From Subtercola boreus (GTDB taxonomy: Bacteria > Actinomycetota > Actinomycetes > Actinomycetales > Microbacteriaceae): a stretch of 64,000 nucleotides of DNA. The position numbers and the translations under genes were made by a program. Below are positions 53,645 to 61,776 of the stretch, one piece after another; within the stretch, counting starts at the first letter, position 1; each line of letters starts with the position of its first letter. The notes beneath the pieces were generated by a model. The model was not told the DNA's origin, did not search any database, and was given only the letters and a program-made list of their open reading frames with translations. Location of the stretch: positions 123,858-187,857 of the forward strand of contig NZ_NBXB01000041.1 in NCBI RefSeq assembly GCF_003399635.1, written 5' to 3'.

Positions 53645-53698
53645 GACTTTCCCGTTTGCGCACGCTCACGGCAAGATTCCCGCGCAAACGGGAAAGTC
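53645..53698. repeat. 54-base palindromic element, copy B
   Basis: GACTTTCCCGTTTGCGC (53645-53661) and GCGCAAACGGGAAAGTC (53682-53698) are perfect 17-base inverted arms around a 20-base loop shared with copy A. It lies between the convergent purD-purC and purM genes, followed by a purine-rich run (53700-53745). Confidence 0.9.
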
Positions 53699-53749
53699 AG
53701 TGGGGAGGGAAGGAGGGGAGAGTGGAGAGTGGGAGGGCGGGCGGGGAGG

Positions 53750-54856
53750 TCAGGCCGCGTAGGCGCCTACAAGGCGCACCGCGCCGCCGTCGATACCCTT
53801 CGCGCCCTGCTCGAAGCCGGCCCCCGCGAAGTCGCGGGCGGACGTCGAGACGGCGCCGACCGGCCAGGTGCGGATGCCGTCGGCCGCGAGCGCCGCCGCG
53901 ACCGCCGAGGCCGACGAAGCCGCGACCACCGCGAACATCCCGATCCCGAGGTTCCAGGTGCCCTCCGCGCTCTCCAGCGTGGTGCCGGCCCACGAGCCCA
54001 GCACGCGGAACACCGGCAGCGGCGACCACGTCGAACGGTCCACCTCGACCCACGAACCACGCGGCAGCACACGCGCGAGGTTCGCCGCGATACCGCCACC
54101 CGTCACGTGCGAGAGAGAGTGCACGGCCCCGGCGAGGGTGGGATCATCCAGAACCCGCAGCAGCGGCGAGGTGTACAGACGGGTCGGTTCGAGCAGGGCC
54201 TCCCCGACCACACCGCCGAGCTCGGCGGAGGTCGACGTGTACGAGATCGACGCTCCGGCGAGGATGTGGCGCACCAGCGAGAATCCGTTCGAGTGCAGCC
54301 CGGACGACTCGAGTGCCAGCACCACGTCGCCGTCGACCACGCGTGGGGGGCCGAGCAGGGCATCCGCTTCGACCGCACCGGTTGCGGCACCCGCCACGTC
54401 GTAGTCGTCGGGCCCGAGGAGCCCCGGATGCTCGGCCGTCTCTCCGCCGACGAGCGCCGTTCCCGTGGCGGAGCAGGCGCGGGCGATGCCGGCCACGATG
54501 TCGGCGATGCGCGACGGCACCACCTTGCCGCAGGCGATGTAGTCCGTCATGAAGAGGGGGCGCGCGCCGACCACCACGATGTCGTCGACGACCATGCCGA
54601 CCAGGTCCTGCCCGATGGTGTCGTGCTTGTCGAGGGCCTGCGCGATGGCGACCTTCGTGCCGACGCCGTCGGTGGAGGTCGCGAGCAGTGGCTGGCGGAA
54701 CGACTTGAGCGCCGAAACGTCGAACAGCCCCGCGAAACCGCCGAACCCGCCGACCACGTTCGGCCCGTGCGTCGCCGAGACGGCCGACTTCATCAGTTCG
54801 ACCGCGAGGTCTCCGGCCCGGGTGTCGACGCCGGCGGCGGCATAGCTGTTCGTCAT
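53750..54856 (-). CDS. purM: Phosphoribosylformylglycinamidine cyclo-ligase (AIR synthetase)
   Basis: The 368-residue enzyme makes AIR from FGAM with ATP, step 5 of purine synthesis. Landmarks are YAAAGVDTRAGDLAVE, LATSTDGVGTKVAIAQ, DLVGMVVDDIVVVGARPLFMTDYIACG, GTALVGGETAEHPG, GLHSNGFSLVRHIL and HVTGGGIAANLARVLP, all typical of the AIRS fold. The ATG at 54856 starts the conserved region after seven residues. It is divergent from purF and convergent with purD-purC, so it must have its own promoter. In most Actinobacteria purF and purM run in the same direction. Confidence 0.96.
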   Translation of the reverse strand: MTNSYAAAGVDTRAGDLAVELMKSAVSATHGPNVVGGFGGFAGLFDVSALKSFRQPLLATSTDGVGTKVAIAQALDKHDTIGQDLVGMVVDDIVVVGARPLFMTDYIACGKVVPSRIADIVAGIARACSATGTALVGGETAEHPGLLGPDDYDVAGAATGAVEADALLGPPRVVDGDVVLALESSGLHSNGFSLVRHILAGASISYTSTSAELGGVVGEALLEPTRLYTSPLLRVLDDPTLAGAVHSLSHVTGGGIAANLARVLPRGSWVEVDRSTWSPLPVFRVLGSWAGTTLESAEGTWNLGIGMFAVVAASSASAVAAALAADGIRTWPVGAVSTSARDFAGAGFEQGAKGIDGGAVRLVGAYAA

Positions 54857-55000
54857 GCGTCCTATTCTCGCAGGCGGCACGCCACAGGCACGAAGCGAGT
54901 CGGGCGGCACCGGGCATCCACCCGACAGGTCAACCACCCCCGCCCCGCCGATAGACTGGAGCACGGCCTATTTCTCTACCCGTCTGGAGCCCGCCAAAGC

Positions 55001-56458
55001 ATGTGCGGAATTGTTGGCATCGTTTCGTCTGAGCCCGTCAATCAACTCGTCTATGACTCGCTCCTGCTGTTGCAGCACCGCGGCCAGGACTCCACCGGCA
55101 TCGCGACGGCCGAGCGCGACACCTTCCACGTCATCAAGGCGAAAGGGCAGGTGAGGGAGGCCTTCCGCACCCGCGACATGAGGTCGCTCCTCGGCACGAT
55201 GGGCCTCGGTCATGTGCGCTACGCCACCCGCGGCAACGCCGGCAGCGAGCAGGAGGCGCAGCCGTTCTACGTGAACGCTCCGTACGGCATCATCCTCGTG
55301 CACAACGGTAACCTCACGAACACCCGGGAGCTCACGCAGGAGCTGTTCCACATCGACCGTCGGCACCTCAACACCGACAGTGACACCGAACTGCTGCTGA
55401 ACATCCTCGCCCACGAGCTGCAGGAGCAGGTCTCGGGCCTCGACCTCGACCCCGAGCAGGTCTTCAACGCCGTGTCCCGTGTGCACGAGCGCGTCGAGGG
55501 CTCCTACGCCACGATCGCCATGATCGCGGGTCACGGGCTGCTGGCGTTCCGCGACCCGTTCGGCATCCGCCCGCTGACGCTCGGCAAGCGCGTGCTCGAG
55601 TCGGGCCGCGACGAGTGGGTCGTGGCATCCGAATCGCTCGTGATGGAGAGCCTCGGCTACGAAGTCGTGCGCGACGTCGCCCCCGGTGAGGCCGTCTTCA
55701 TCACGATGGGTGGCGAACTGATCTCCAAGCAGTGCGCTCCGGATGCCCGGCTCATCCCCTGCTCGTTCGAGTTCGTCTACCTGGCCCGGCCCGACTCGGT
55801 GCTCTCGGGCATCTCGGTGTACGAGGCGCGCCTGCGTCTCGGCAACCGTCTCGCCGACACCGTCGCCCAGTGGGCCCCGTCGGGCGACATCGACGTGGTC
55901 ATGCCGATCCCCGACTCATCCAGACCCGCTGCAATGCAGGTGGCGCAGAAGCTCGGCATCGAATACCGAGAGGGTTTCTACAAGAACCGCTACGTCGGCC
56001 GAACGTTCATCATGCCCGGCCAGGCGGTGCGCAAGAAGTCGGTGAGGCAGAAGCTCAACGCGATGTCGACCGAGTTCAAGGGCAAGAACGTGCTGATCGT
56101 CGACGACTCGATCGTGCGCGGCACCACGTCGAAGGAGATCGTCGACATGGCCCGCCAGGCCGGTGCGAACAAGGTCACCTTCGCCTCTGCGGCACCACCC
56201 GTGAGGTTCCCGCACGTCTACGGCATCAACATGCCCTCGCGCGACGAGCTAGTGGCTCACAACCGTAAGATCCCGGAGATCGCGGCCTACATGGGCGCCG
56301 ACCACCTGATCTACCAGGAGGTCGCCGACATGCAGGCGGCCATCATCGAGGGGTCTTCGGTGGAGTCGCTCGAGATGAGCTGCTTCACCGGTGACTATGT
56401 GACCGGCACGGTCAGTCCCGAGTACCTGGCGTGGGTGGAGCGCACGCAGAACTCGTAG
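55001..56458 (+). CDS. purF: Amidophosphoribosyltransferase
   Basis: The 485-residue enzyme commits PRPP to purine synthesis using glutamine. Met1 is followed by the nucleophile Cys2 (MCGIVGIV), exposed after removal of the Met. The class-II glutaminase part carries GHVRYATRGNAGSEQEAQPF and HNGNLTN. The PRTase part has the PRPP loop VLIVDDSIVRGTTSKEIV. The ATG is fixed by the required Cys2; a GGAG lies 12 bases upstream. A YdcF-like gene follows after 64 bases. Confidence 0.97.
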   Translation: MCGIVGIVSSEPVNQLVYDSLLLLQHRGQDSTGIATAERDTFHVIKAKGQVREAFRTRDMRSLLGTMGLGHVRYATRGNAGSEQEAQPFYVNAPYGIILVHNGNLTNTRELTQELFHIDRRHLNTDSDTELLLNILAHELQEQVSGLDLDPEQVFNAVSRVHERVEGSYATIAMIAGHGLLAFRDPFGIRPLTLGKRVLESGRDEWVVASESLVMESLGYEVVRDVAPGEAVFITMGGELISKQCAPDARLIPCSFEFVYLARPDSVLSGISVYEARLRLGNRLADTVAQWAPSGDIDVVMPIPDSSRPAAMQVAQKLGIEYREGFYKNRYVGRTFIMPGQAVRKKSVRQKLNAMSTEFKGKNVLIVDDSIVRGTTSKEIVDMARQAGANKVTFASAAPPVRFPHVYGINMPSRDELVAHNRKIPEIAAYMGADHLIYQEVADMQAAIIEGSSVESLEMSCFTGDYVTGTVSPEYLAWVERTQNS

Positions 56459-56522
56459 CGCCGGGCGCCGTGTCCGCGAGGCGGATCCGCTGCCCGGTGC
56501 ACCCGACCCGGAGGGAGCAGGC

Positions 56523-57092
56523 ATGGCGCTGACCCGCCTTCGGCGAGCGCAGGTCGTGGCGATCATCCTCGCCGTCGTGGTCCAGGTCAGCGTCGTGCTG
56601 GTCGGGCTGCGGCTCTACGCCTACCCCGACACGGACGCCCCGGCCCCGACCGACGCCGTCTTAGTGATCGGCCCGCCGACTCCGACGCGCATCGCGATCG
56701 CCCAGCGAATGGTGGATGCCGGACTCACGTCGAACGTCGTCATCTCGGTGCCGCCGCCGGGCTCCGACTCCCCCGGGTTCGAGGCGTCGGCCCTGCCGAT
56801 CTGCTCGCAGCCGCAGACGTTCACGGTGTACTGCGTGACGCCGTCGCCATTCACCACGCAGGGTGAAGGTCGTGCGCTGCAGTCGCTCGCCGCATCCCAC
56901 GGCTGGACGTCGGCGACCGTGATCACGTTCACTCCGCACATCCTGCGCGCCCGCATCATCATGGAGCTGTGCTTCACGGGCGACCTGCGGATGGTGGCGG
57001 ACCGCGCCCCGATCGGCGCTGCGCGCTGGATCTACGAGGCGATCTACCAGACGTCGGCGTTCGTGAAGGTGCTCGCCGAGCCCTCGTGTTAA
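56523..57092 (+). CDS. YdcF-like (DUF218) membrane-anchored protein
   Basis: The 189-residue protein has an N-terminal anchor (AQVVAIILAVVVQVSVVLVGLRLYAY). A DUF218/YdcF-type domain follows: TDAVLVIGPPTPTRIAIAQRMVDAGLTSNVVIS, then TTQGEGRALQSLAASHGWTSATVITFTPHILRARI. The family includes ElyC/SanA-like envelope proteins. It is slightly short, and the usual acidic E-A motif after TQGEA reads TQGEG. A GGAGGGAG ribosome site precedes the ATG. It may be co-transcribed with purF. Confidence 0.82.
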   Translation: MALTRLRRAQVVAIILAVVVQVSVVLVGLRLYAYPDTDAPAPTDAVLVIGPPTPTRIAIAQRMVDAGLTSNVVISVPPPGSDSPGFEASALPICSQPQTFTVYCVTPSPFTTQGEGRALQSLAASHGWTSATVITFTPHILRARIIMELCFTGDLRMVADRAPIGAARWIYEAIYQTSAFVKVLAEPSC

Positions 57093-57120
57093 GGCGCGGG
57101 TCGGCTCTCCTTGCCGCGCC

Positions 57121-57187
57121 GTAGTTCAGGAGGCGCGGCCCGCCGAGGTCAGATGATCGATGACCCCCCGTGTGGCCTGAATACGTG
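57121..57187. repeat. Intergenic palindrome, TTCAGGA family (copy 3)
   Basis: TTCAGGA (57125-57131) pairs with CCTGAAT (57176-57182), followed by ACGTGC. The outer bases GTAGTTCAGGAGG and CCTGAATACGTGC nearly match the copy at 19501-19567. The inner part holds a TGATCGATGA-type palindrome. It lies between the convergent YdcF-like and flavin oxidoreductase genes. Confidence 0.75.
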
Positions 57188-57267
57188 CTGGGCGCGCGGC
57201 GCGGGCGCGGGTGACTCCGGATGTCGCGTGGCTGGCGGTAGGCGGCATCCGGATGTCGCGTCAGGCG

Positions 57268-58314
57268 TCAGACCGCGACGGGTGCGTTCGCCGGGGTCCA
57301 GCCGAAGGCGGGCGCCACGTAGCGGGCGATCGACTCGAGCAGGTGCGCGTTGTACTCGACCCCGAGCTGGTTCGGCACGGTGAGCAGCACGGTGTCGGCC
57401 GCCTGCACCGCAGCGTCGGCCGCGAGCTGCGCCGCGATCACGTCGGGCTCTCCGGTATAGCTCTTGCCGAAGCGGGCAATACCGCCGTCGAGGTAGCCGA
57501 CCTGGTCTTCGGCGTCGCCCCGGGCTCCCACGCCGAAGTAGCGTCGGTCGAGATCGGTCGTGATCGGGATGACACTGCGGGAGATCGAGACACGCGGCTG
57601 GCGGAGGTGCCCGGCAGCCTTCCAGGCGTCACGGTACAGCTGGATCTGCTCGGCCTGCAGCTCGTCGAACGGCACGCCGGTGTCTTCGGTGAGCAGCGTC
57701 GACGACTGCAGGTTCATGCCCTGCTCGGCGGCCCAGACGGCGGTCGCGCGCGTGCCGGAACCCCACCAAATGCGCTCGCCGAGCGACGGAGACTGGGGCT
57801 CGATGGCGAGCGGGGTGGTCGACCGCGACATCTGCGGGTTGGGGTGCACGACCCCGGCACCGGCAATGGCGGCGCGGAAGATCGCCGTGTGCGTGCGGGC
57901 GAGGTCCGCATCCGTTTCGCCCTCCGCGGGGACGTAGCCGAACGCTTCGGAGCCACGGAGTGCCGTCTCGGGCGATCCACGGCTCATGCCGAGCTGCAAC
58001 CGCTCTCCGGCGATCAGGTCGGCGGCGGCCGCGTTCTCGGCCATGGCGAGCGGGTTCTCGTACCGCATGTCGATCACGGCCGTTCCGAGCTCGATCGTCT
58101 TCGTGCGCGCACCCATTGCGGCGAGCAGCGGGAACGGCGACGCGAGCTGGCGGGCGAAGTGGTGCACGCGAACGTACGCGCCGTCGATGCCGAGTTCTTC
58201 GGCGGCCTCAGCGAGTTCGATCGACTGCAGCAGTGCATCCTGAGCCGTGCGAGCACGCGAGCCGACTACGGGCTGGTAGTGGCCGAACGACAGGAACCCG
58301 ATCTTCTTCTTCAT
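57268..58314 (-). CDS. LLM-class flavin-dependent oxidoreductase
   Basis: The 348-residue luciferase-like TIM barrel starts KIGFLSFGHYQPVVGSRARTAQDALLQSIELAEAAEELGIDGAYVRVHHFA. The ELGTAVIDMRYENPLAMAENAAAADLIAGERLQLGMSRGSP segment is typical of the Nitrilotriacetate/CE1758-type bacterial group. Members use reduced flavin to oxidise small organic substrates; this one cannot be assigned. It is a single gene on the minus strand. The ATG is followed by three Lys, and a 304-base gap lies upstream. Confidence 0.9.
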   Translation of the reverse strand: MKKKIGFLSFGHYQPVVGSRARTAQDALLQSIELAEAAEELGIDGAYVRVHHFARQLASPFPLLAAMGARTKTIELGTAVIDMRYENPLAMAENAAAADLIAGERLQLGMSRGSPETALRGSEAFGYVPAEGETDADLARTHTAIFRAAIAGAGVVHPNPQMSRSTTPLAIEPQSPSLGERIWWGSGTRATAVWAAEQGMNLQSSTLLTEDTGVPFDELQAEQIQLYRDAWKAAGHLRQPRVSISRSVIPITTDLDRRYFGVGARGDAEDQVGYLDGGIARFGKSYTGEPDVIAAQLAADAAVQAADTVLLTVPNQLGVEYNAHLLESIARYVAPAFGWTPANAPVAV

Positions 58315-58441
58315 ACCCTGTACAGCGCTGTGCGGGTGCGCGGTATTCCCGACTCAATGCATTCGCATGGAGATGCGCGGTGATGGCTACGGGAACCGTC
58401 GCGGCGGCGGCGCTCGCGCTGCCCCGGCCGGGCCGGTACCG

Positions 58442-58493
58442 AAGGGACCCAAATCGCTGCTCGAGCGTCCGGTTGGAGCGATATGGGTCCCCT
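58442..58493. repeat. Intergenic palindrome, AGGGACCC family
   Basis: AAGGGACCCAAATCGCT (58442-58458) and AGCGATATGGGTCCCCT (58477-58493) are 17-base inverted arms with two mismatches around an 18-base loop that begins GCTCGAGCG. The histidine kinase palindrome has a similar TGCTCGAACG at its left arm-loop border. Confidence 0.8.
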
Positions 58494-58520
58494 CGGGTGG
58501 CGAAAGGTGCGGAGTGGGGC

Positions 58521-58576
58521 GGGAGGGTGGGAAGGGAGGGTGGGAAGGGAGGGTGGGAAGGGAGGGTGGGGAGGGT
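58521..58576. repeat. 13-base G-rich tandem repeat
   Basis: Three exact GGGAGGGTGGGAA units and a partial fourth. The runs of three or more G on one strand would allow a G-quadruplex. Confidence 0.85.
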
Positions 58577-58618
58577 GCGGCGCGGGGCGGGCGCGGGGGG
58601 GTGGGTGCGGGACCGCGC

Positions 58619-59878
58619 TCAGGCCCGGGCGCTGCCGGAGGCAGACGAACTCACGGCGGCCCCGGATGCCCGCCCGGCCGTCCGCGCGCTCGGGAGGCAG
58701 AGCGACAGCAGCACGAGCCCCGCGACGGCCACCCCTACGTAGACGAACCCGAGCGGCGCCTGCGAGTCGTCGGGAAGCCCAGCGGCGGCCGACATCGTGA
58801 TCGCGACGAAGAGGTAGCAGATCGCGCTCGTCAGCCCGCCGACGAGGCCCAGGTTGCGGTCGAACTTGCCCAGGGTGAGCCCGTAGGCGAGGGGGCAGAG
58901 GGCTCCGCAGCCGGCAAGGGCGAGCATCCCGCCCACCGTGATCCAGACGAAGTGGGGCCCCACGAGCACACCGCTGAGGCTCAGGATGATCGCCCCGGCG
59001 GTGAACGAGACGAGCGCCCCGAACCCCAGCACCCTCGGCGACACCCGGGTGGCGAAGTGCGCCGTCGACAGTTCACCCGCCAGGTTCGCGGCCCCGACGA
59101 GCAGCGCGACGAGTCCGTAGATCGCGGGCGAGAGTCCCAGTTGCGTTTCGTAGAGGAGCGGCGCGACAACCCCGAAGAGCAGCTGGGCGACCGCGAAGAC
59201 CGCGAAGACGAGCGTCAGGCCGATGAAGATGCGGCGCCGAAGGGTCGAGGCGAGCACTCCCCCGATCTCACGCAGGTCGATGGGCGTGCGCTTCTCCACG
59301 GCGAGCGTCTCGCGCAGCAACAGCACGACGGCTGCTGCCGCGGCAAGCGCCGACACCGCGATGAGCACGAAGATGCCGCGCCACGAGATGTACTGCACGA
59401 GCAGACCGCCGATCGCGGGCGCGATCACCGGCGCGAGTCCCCAGGATGCCCCCAGCAGGCCCGAGATCGAGGTGAGGCGCGCGCCGCGGAACCGGTCGGC
59501 CGCGATCGCGTAGACGATGACCATGGTGGCGCATCCGCCGAGACCCTGAACGAAGCGCAGGGCGAGCAGGGTGTAGATGTCGGCGGTCAGTGCGCAGCCG
59601 ATGCTGGCAACAAATAGCAGGGCGAGGCAGACCAGCAGCGTCGGTTTGCGACCCTTGGCGTCGGCGATGATGCCGATCGGCAGGAGTCCGATGCTCATCC
59701 CGAGCACATAGGCAGAGACGGTGTTCTGCACGAGGGTCGAGCTGGCGCCGAGTTCGACGATCATGTCGGGGATGGCCGGCGTGTAGGCGTCGATCGGGAT
59801 CTGGCTGATCGGGATGATCGCCAGCAGAATGGCGATGAGCAGGCGGTTCCCGGCGGCGCTGGGCGGTGCGGCATCCAT
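58619..59878 (-). CDS. MFS multidrug transporter, Bcr/CflA family
   Basis: The 419-residue protein has 12 helices. IPISQIPIDAYTPAIPDMIVELGAS in helix 1, GLLPIGIIADAKGRKPTLLVCLALL (motif A) and LRFVQGLGGCATMVIVYAIAADRF (motif C region) define the Bcr/CflA drug exporter group. The C-terminal tail is Ser/Ala-rich. A GAGGGGG site precedes the ATG. It is divergent from a two-domain VOC protein, with palindromes in the shared 68-base gap, which suggests joint control of a toxic compound's export and modification. Confidence 0.9.
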   Translation of the reverse strand: MDAAPPSAAGNRLLIAILLAIIPISQIPIDAYTPAIPDMIVELGASSTLVQNTVSAYVLGMSIGLLPIGIIADAKGRKPTLLVCLALLFVASIGCALTADIYTLLALRFVQGLGGCATMVIVYAIAADRFRGARLTSISGLLGASWGLAPVIAPAIGGLLVQYISWRGIFVLIAVSALAAAAAVVLLLRETLAVEKRTPIDLREIGGVLASTLRRRIFIGLTLVFAVFAVAQLLFGVVAPLLYETQLGLSPAIYGLVALLVGAANLAGELSTAHFATRVSPRVLGFGALVSFTAGAIILSLSGVLVGPHFVWITVGGMLALAGCGALCPLAYGLTLGKFDRNLGLVGGLTSAICYLFVAITMSAAAGLPDDSQAPLGFVYVGVAVAGLVLLSLCLPSARTAGRASGAAVSSSASGSARA

Positions 59879-59895
59879 TGTTCCCCCTCGTTCTG

Positions 59896-59947
59896 CTGGC
59901 GCCAGCTTAGGGGAATGTCTGGCGCCGTAGTTTAGTTGTAGCTACAA
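59896..59947. promoter_or_regulatory. Operators in the divergent MFS/VOC promoter
   Basis: TTGTAGCTACAA (59936-59947) is a perfect 12-base palindrome ending in the A of the VOC gene's ATG, a MarR/TetR-style site. CTGGCGCCAG (59896-59905) and a partial TCTGGCGCCG (about 59919) are nearer the MFS gene. No regulator gene is adjacent. Confidence 0.6.
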
Positions 59948-60852
59948 TGAATGACATGACTTCCTCGAACGGCGTCGCAGCTTCGAACACCGACATCCTG
60001 GCCGCCGCAACCGGCATGGGCCCGGTCACCCTGCGGGTGGGTGACCTCGACGCCATGATCCGCTACTACCGCGACGGCGTGACGCTCGACGTGCTGAGCG
60101 CAGACGGCGACGTCGCGGTGCTCGGGCGGGGAACGACCCCGGTGCTGATCCTCCAGCACGCACCGGAGCTCCGGTCCGCCGAGCCGCGCTCTGCGGGGCT
60201 CTACCACACGGCGATCCTGTTCGATTCCAGGGAGGCCCTCGCCGCCTCGATATACTCGGTCGCCACGCTCGCGCCGGGGAGTTTCACCGGCAGCGCCGAC
60301 CACAAGGTCAGCATCGCGTTCTACTTCACCGACCCCGAGGGCAACGGCGTCGAGCTCTACTGGGACCGCGACCGCACCGAGTGGAGCTGGGTGCACGGCA
60401 GCATCGAGATGGCGACGCTCTACGTCGACCCGAACGCGTTCCTGCAGCAGTACCTCACACCGGAGACCGTGGATGATCCGCGGCGCGGCCTCGGCGGAGC
60501 ATCCGTGGGTCACGTGCACCTCTCGGTCGGAGACGTCGCATCGGCCCGCGAGTTCTATGTTCGGCGGCTCGGCTTCGAGTCGACATTCGAGGTGCCGGGC
60601 AGCGCGCTGTTCGTGTCGGCGGGCAAGTACCACCACCACATGGCCATGAACACGTGGGAGAGCGCGGGCGCGGGACGACGGCGCTTGGCGCTCGGATTGG
60701 CGCAAGTCGATATCGTGGTGCCGACGCGCGACGACCTGGGTGCGCTCGAGGAGCGGCTCGGGCACTACGGCACGGCGTTCCGGAACGATGGGCTCGCCCT
60801 GGCGATCGATGACCCGTGGGGCAGCCTCGTGAAGGTGTCGGCCGCCCTGTAG
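59947..60852 (+). CDS. VOC-family dioxygenase/glyoxalase-like protein (CatE-type)
   Basis: The 301-residue protein holds two vicinal-oxygen-chelate domains. The first has GPVTLRVGDLDAMIRYYRDGVTL, with metal-type residues in GLYHTAILF and FYFTDPEGNGVELYWDRDR. The second has VGHVHLSVGDVASAREFYVRRLGF, FVSAGKYHHHMAMNTWES and the end LAIDDPWGSLVKVS. The order resembles catechol-2,3-dioxygenase CatE (YfiE/YwbC group), which detoxifies catechols or quinone adducts. The ATG at 59947 overlaps an operator palindrome and lacks a ribosome site; an ATG at 59956 is also possible. Confidence 0.88.
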   Translation: MNDMTSSNGVAASNTDILAAATGMGPVTLRVGDLDAMIRYYRDGVTLDVLSADGDVAVLGRGTTPVLILQHAPELRSAEPRSAGLYHTAILFDSREALAASIYSVATLAPGSFTGSADHKVSIAFYFTDPEGNGVELYWDRDRTEWSWVHGSIEMATLYVDPNAFLQQYLTPETVDDPRRGLGGASVGHVHLSVGDVASAREFYVRRLGFESTFEVPGSALFVSAGKYHHHMAMNTWESAGAGRRRLALGLAQVDIVVPTRDDLGALEERLGHYGTAFRNDGLALAIDDPWGSLVKVSAAL

Positions 60853-60872
60853 CTAGGGGCTACTGGGCGGGC

Positions 60873-61649
60873 CTATTGCAGCAGTTCGGCGATGCGGGCG
60901 ATGGTCGCGTGCCAGATCGGGGCGGCGGGGTCGATGACGGCGAAGTGGTCGCCCGGCCGTTCGAGCAGCTCCGGATGCCCGACCCGCCCATTCACGGCCA
61001 GATTACGGTTCGGCAGGGCGAAGTCGTCGACGTCGTCCGTGCCCTGCACGAGCAGCCACGGGGTGCTTCGGCGCTCGAACAGGCTCGGCGAAGCCGCGGC
61101 GTACCGCTCCGGATGCTCAGCCGGCGAACCGCCGAGGGCCATCCTGATCGCACCATCGCTCGAGTTGCGTTCGAATGCTCCCGACAGGTCGACGACCCCG
61201 GCGAGCGATACGGCCAGCGCGATGGGTGGGACGGTCGCGGCAGGGCCGCCGGCAGCGGGCGTGGCGGGGGGCGTCGCGGCAGCCGCCGCCGTGTCCTCGG
61301 CGAGCTGCAGCGCAAGCTGCCCCCCGGCGGAATGGCCGATCACGGTGAGCGGCACGTCGGGGGCGAACGACGGGATGCGAGCGAGAGCCGCGAGGGCGGC
61401 CCGCACATCTGACACCGTGGCGGCCCAGTCATGGGCATCCGGACGCCGGTACTCGACGTTCCACACGGCCCAGCCGCGCGCCGCGAGGTCGGCGGCCATC
61501 GGATCCATCAGGTCGAGGTTCCGCCGGGAACGGTAGTAGCCCCCGTGAAGCAGCACGGCGGTGCCGATGGGCCGCGAGCTGCCGCCGGGCATCCACCACT
61601 CGCCGAACTGGTCGGAGTCGTCTCCGTACGCGATCCGCCCGCCACTCAT
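60873..61649 (-). CDS. Alpha/beta hydrolase (kynurenine formamidase/BD-FAE-like)
   Basis: The 258-residue protein has the oxyanion motif LLHGGYYRSRRN, WAVWNVEYRRPD and the nucleophile elbow VIGHSAGGQLALQL. A late Asp (LVQGTDDVDDF) and His (PGDHFAVID) complete a catalytic triad. This order fits esterase/formamidase-like hydrolases; the natural substrate is unknown. An Ala/Pro-rich insertion (AAAAATPPATPAAGGPAATVPP) follows the elbow. It converges with the VOC gene 20 bases away. Confidence 0.87.
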   Translation of the reverse strand: MSGGRIAYGDDSDQFGEWWMPGGSSRPIGTAVLLHGGYYRSRRNLDLMDPMAADLAARGWAVWNVEYRRPDAHDWAATVSDVRAALAALARIPSFAPDVPLTVIGHSAGGQLALQLAEDTAAAAATPPATPAAGGPAATVPPIALAVSLAGVVDLSGAFERNSSDGAIRMALGGSPAEHPERYAAASPSLFERRSTPWLLVQGTDDVDDFALPNRNLAVNGRVGHPELLERPGDHFAVIDPAAPIWHATIARIAELLQ

Positions 61650-61707
61650 GTGCTTCCCTTCGCCGCTCGAAGCCTACCCTCAGCATCCCGGTCGGCAAGC
61701 GCGCACA

Positions 61708-61751
61708 TTTGTCGCTTCCGCTGGTGCGCGCGCAGGAGCGGAAGCGACAAA
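61708..61751. repeat. Intergenic palindrome, TTTGTCGC family (copy 2)
   Basis: TTTGTCGCTTCCGC and GCGGAAGCGACAAA are perfect 14-base arms around a GC-rich 16-base loop. The same arms occur at 3623-3664. It lies downstream of the MscS gene and upstream of the hydrolase gene. Confidence 0.85.
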
Positions 61752-61776
61752 CTGCGGCGCAGCGAGCGCGGGCAGG

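Larger units (their letters stand above)
58315..58618. other. 304-base gap with a palindrome and a G-rich tandem repeat
   Basis: No gene is seen. It holds the 52-base palindrome at 58442-58493 and, at 58521-58576, a G-rich tandem repeat with a 13-base unit (GGGAGGGTGGGAA, about four copies). The repeat has the G-runs needed for a quadruplex on the plus strand. It lies downstream of the Bcr/CflA-type MFS gene and upstream of the flavin oxidoreductase. Confidence 0.65.

Noticed and set aside
53570..55000. Long frame that reads through into purF
   Set aside because: It is antisense to purM; PurF must begin MCGI for the Cys2 nucleophile, at 55001.
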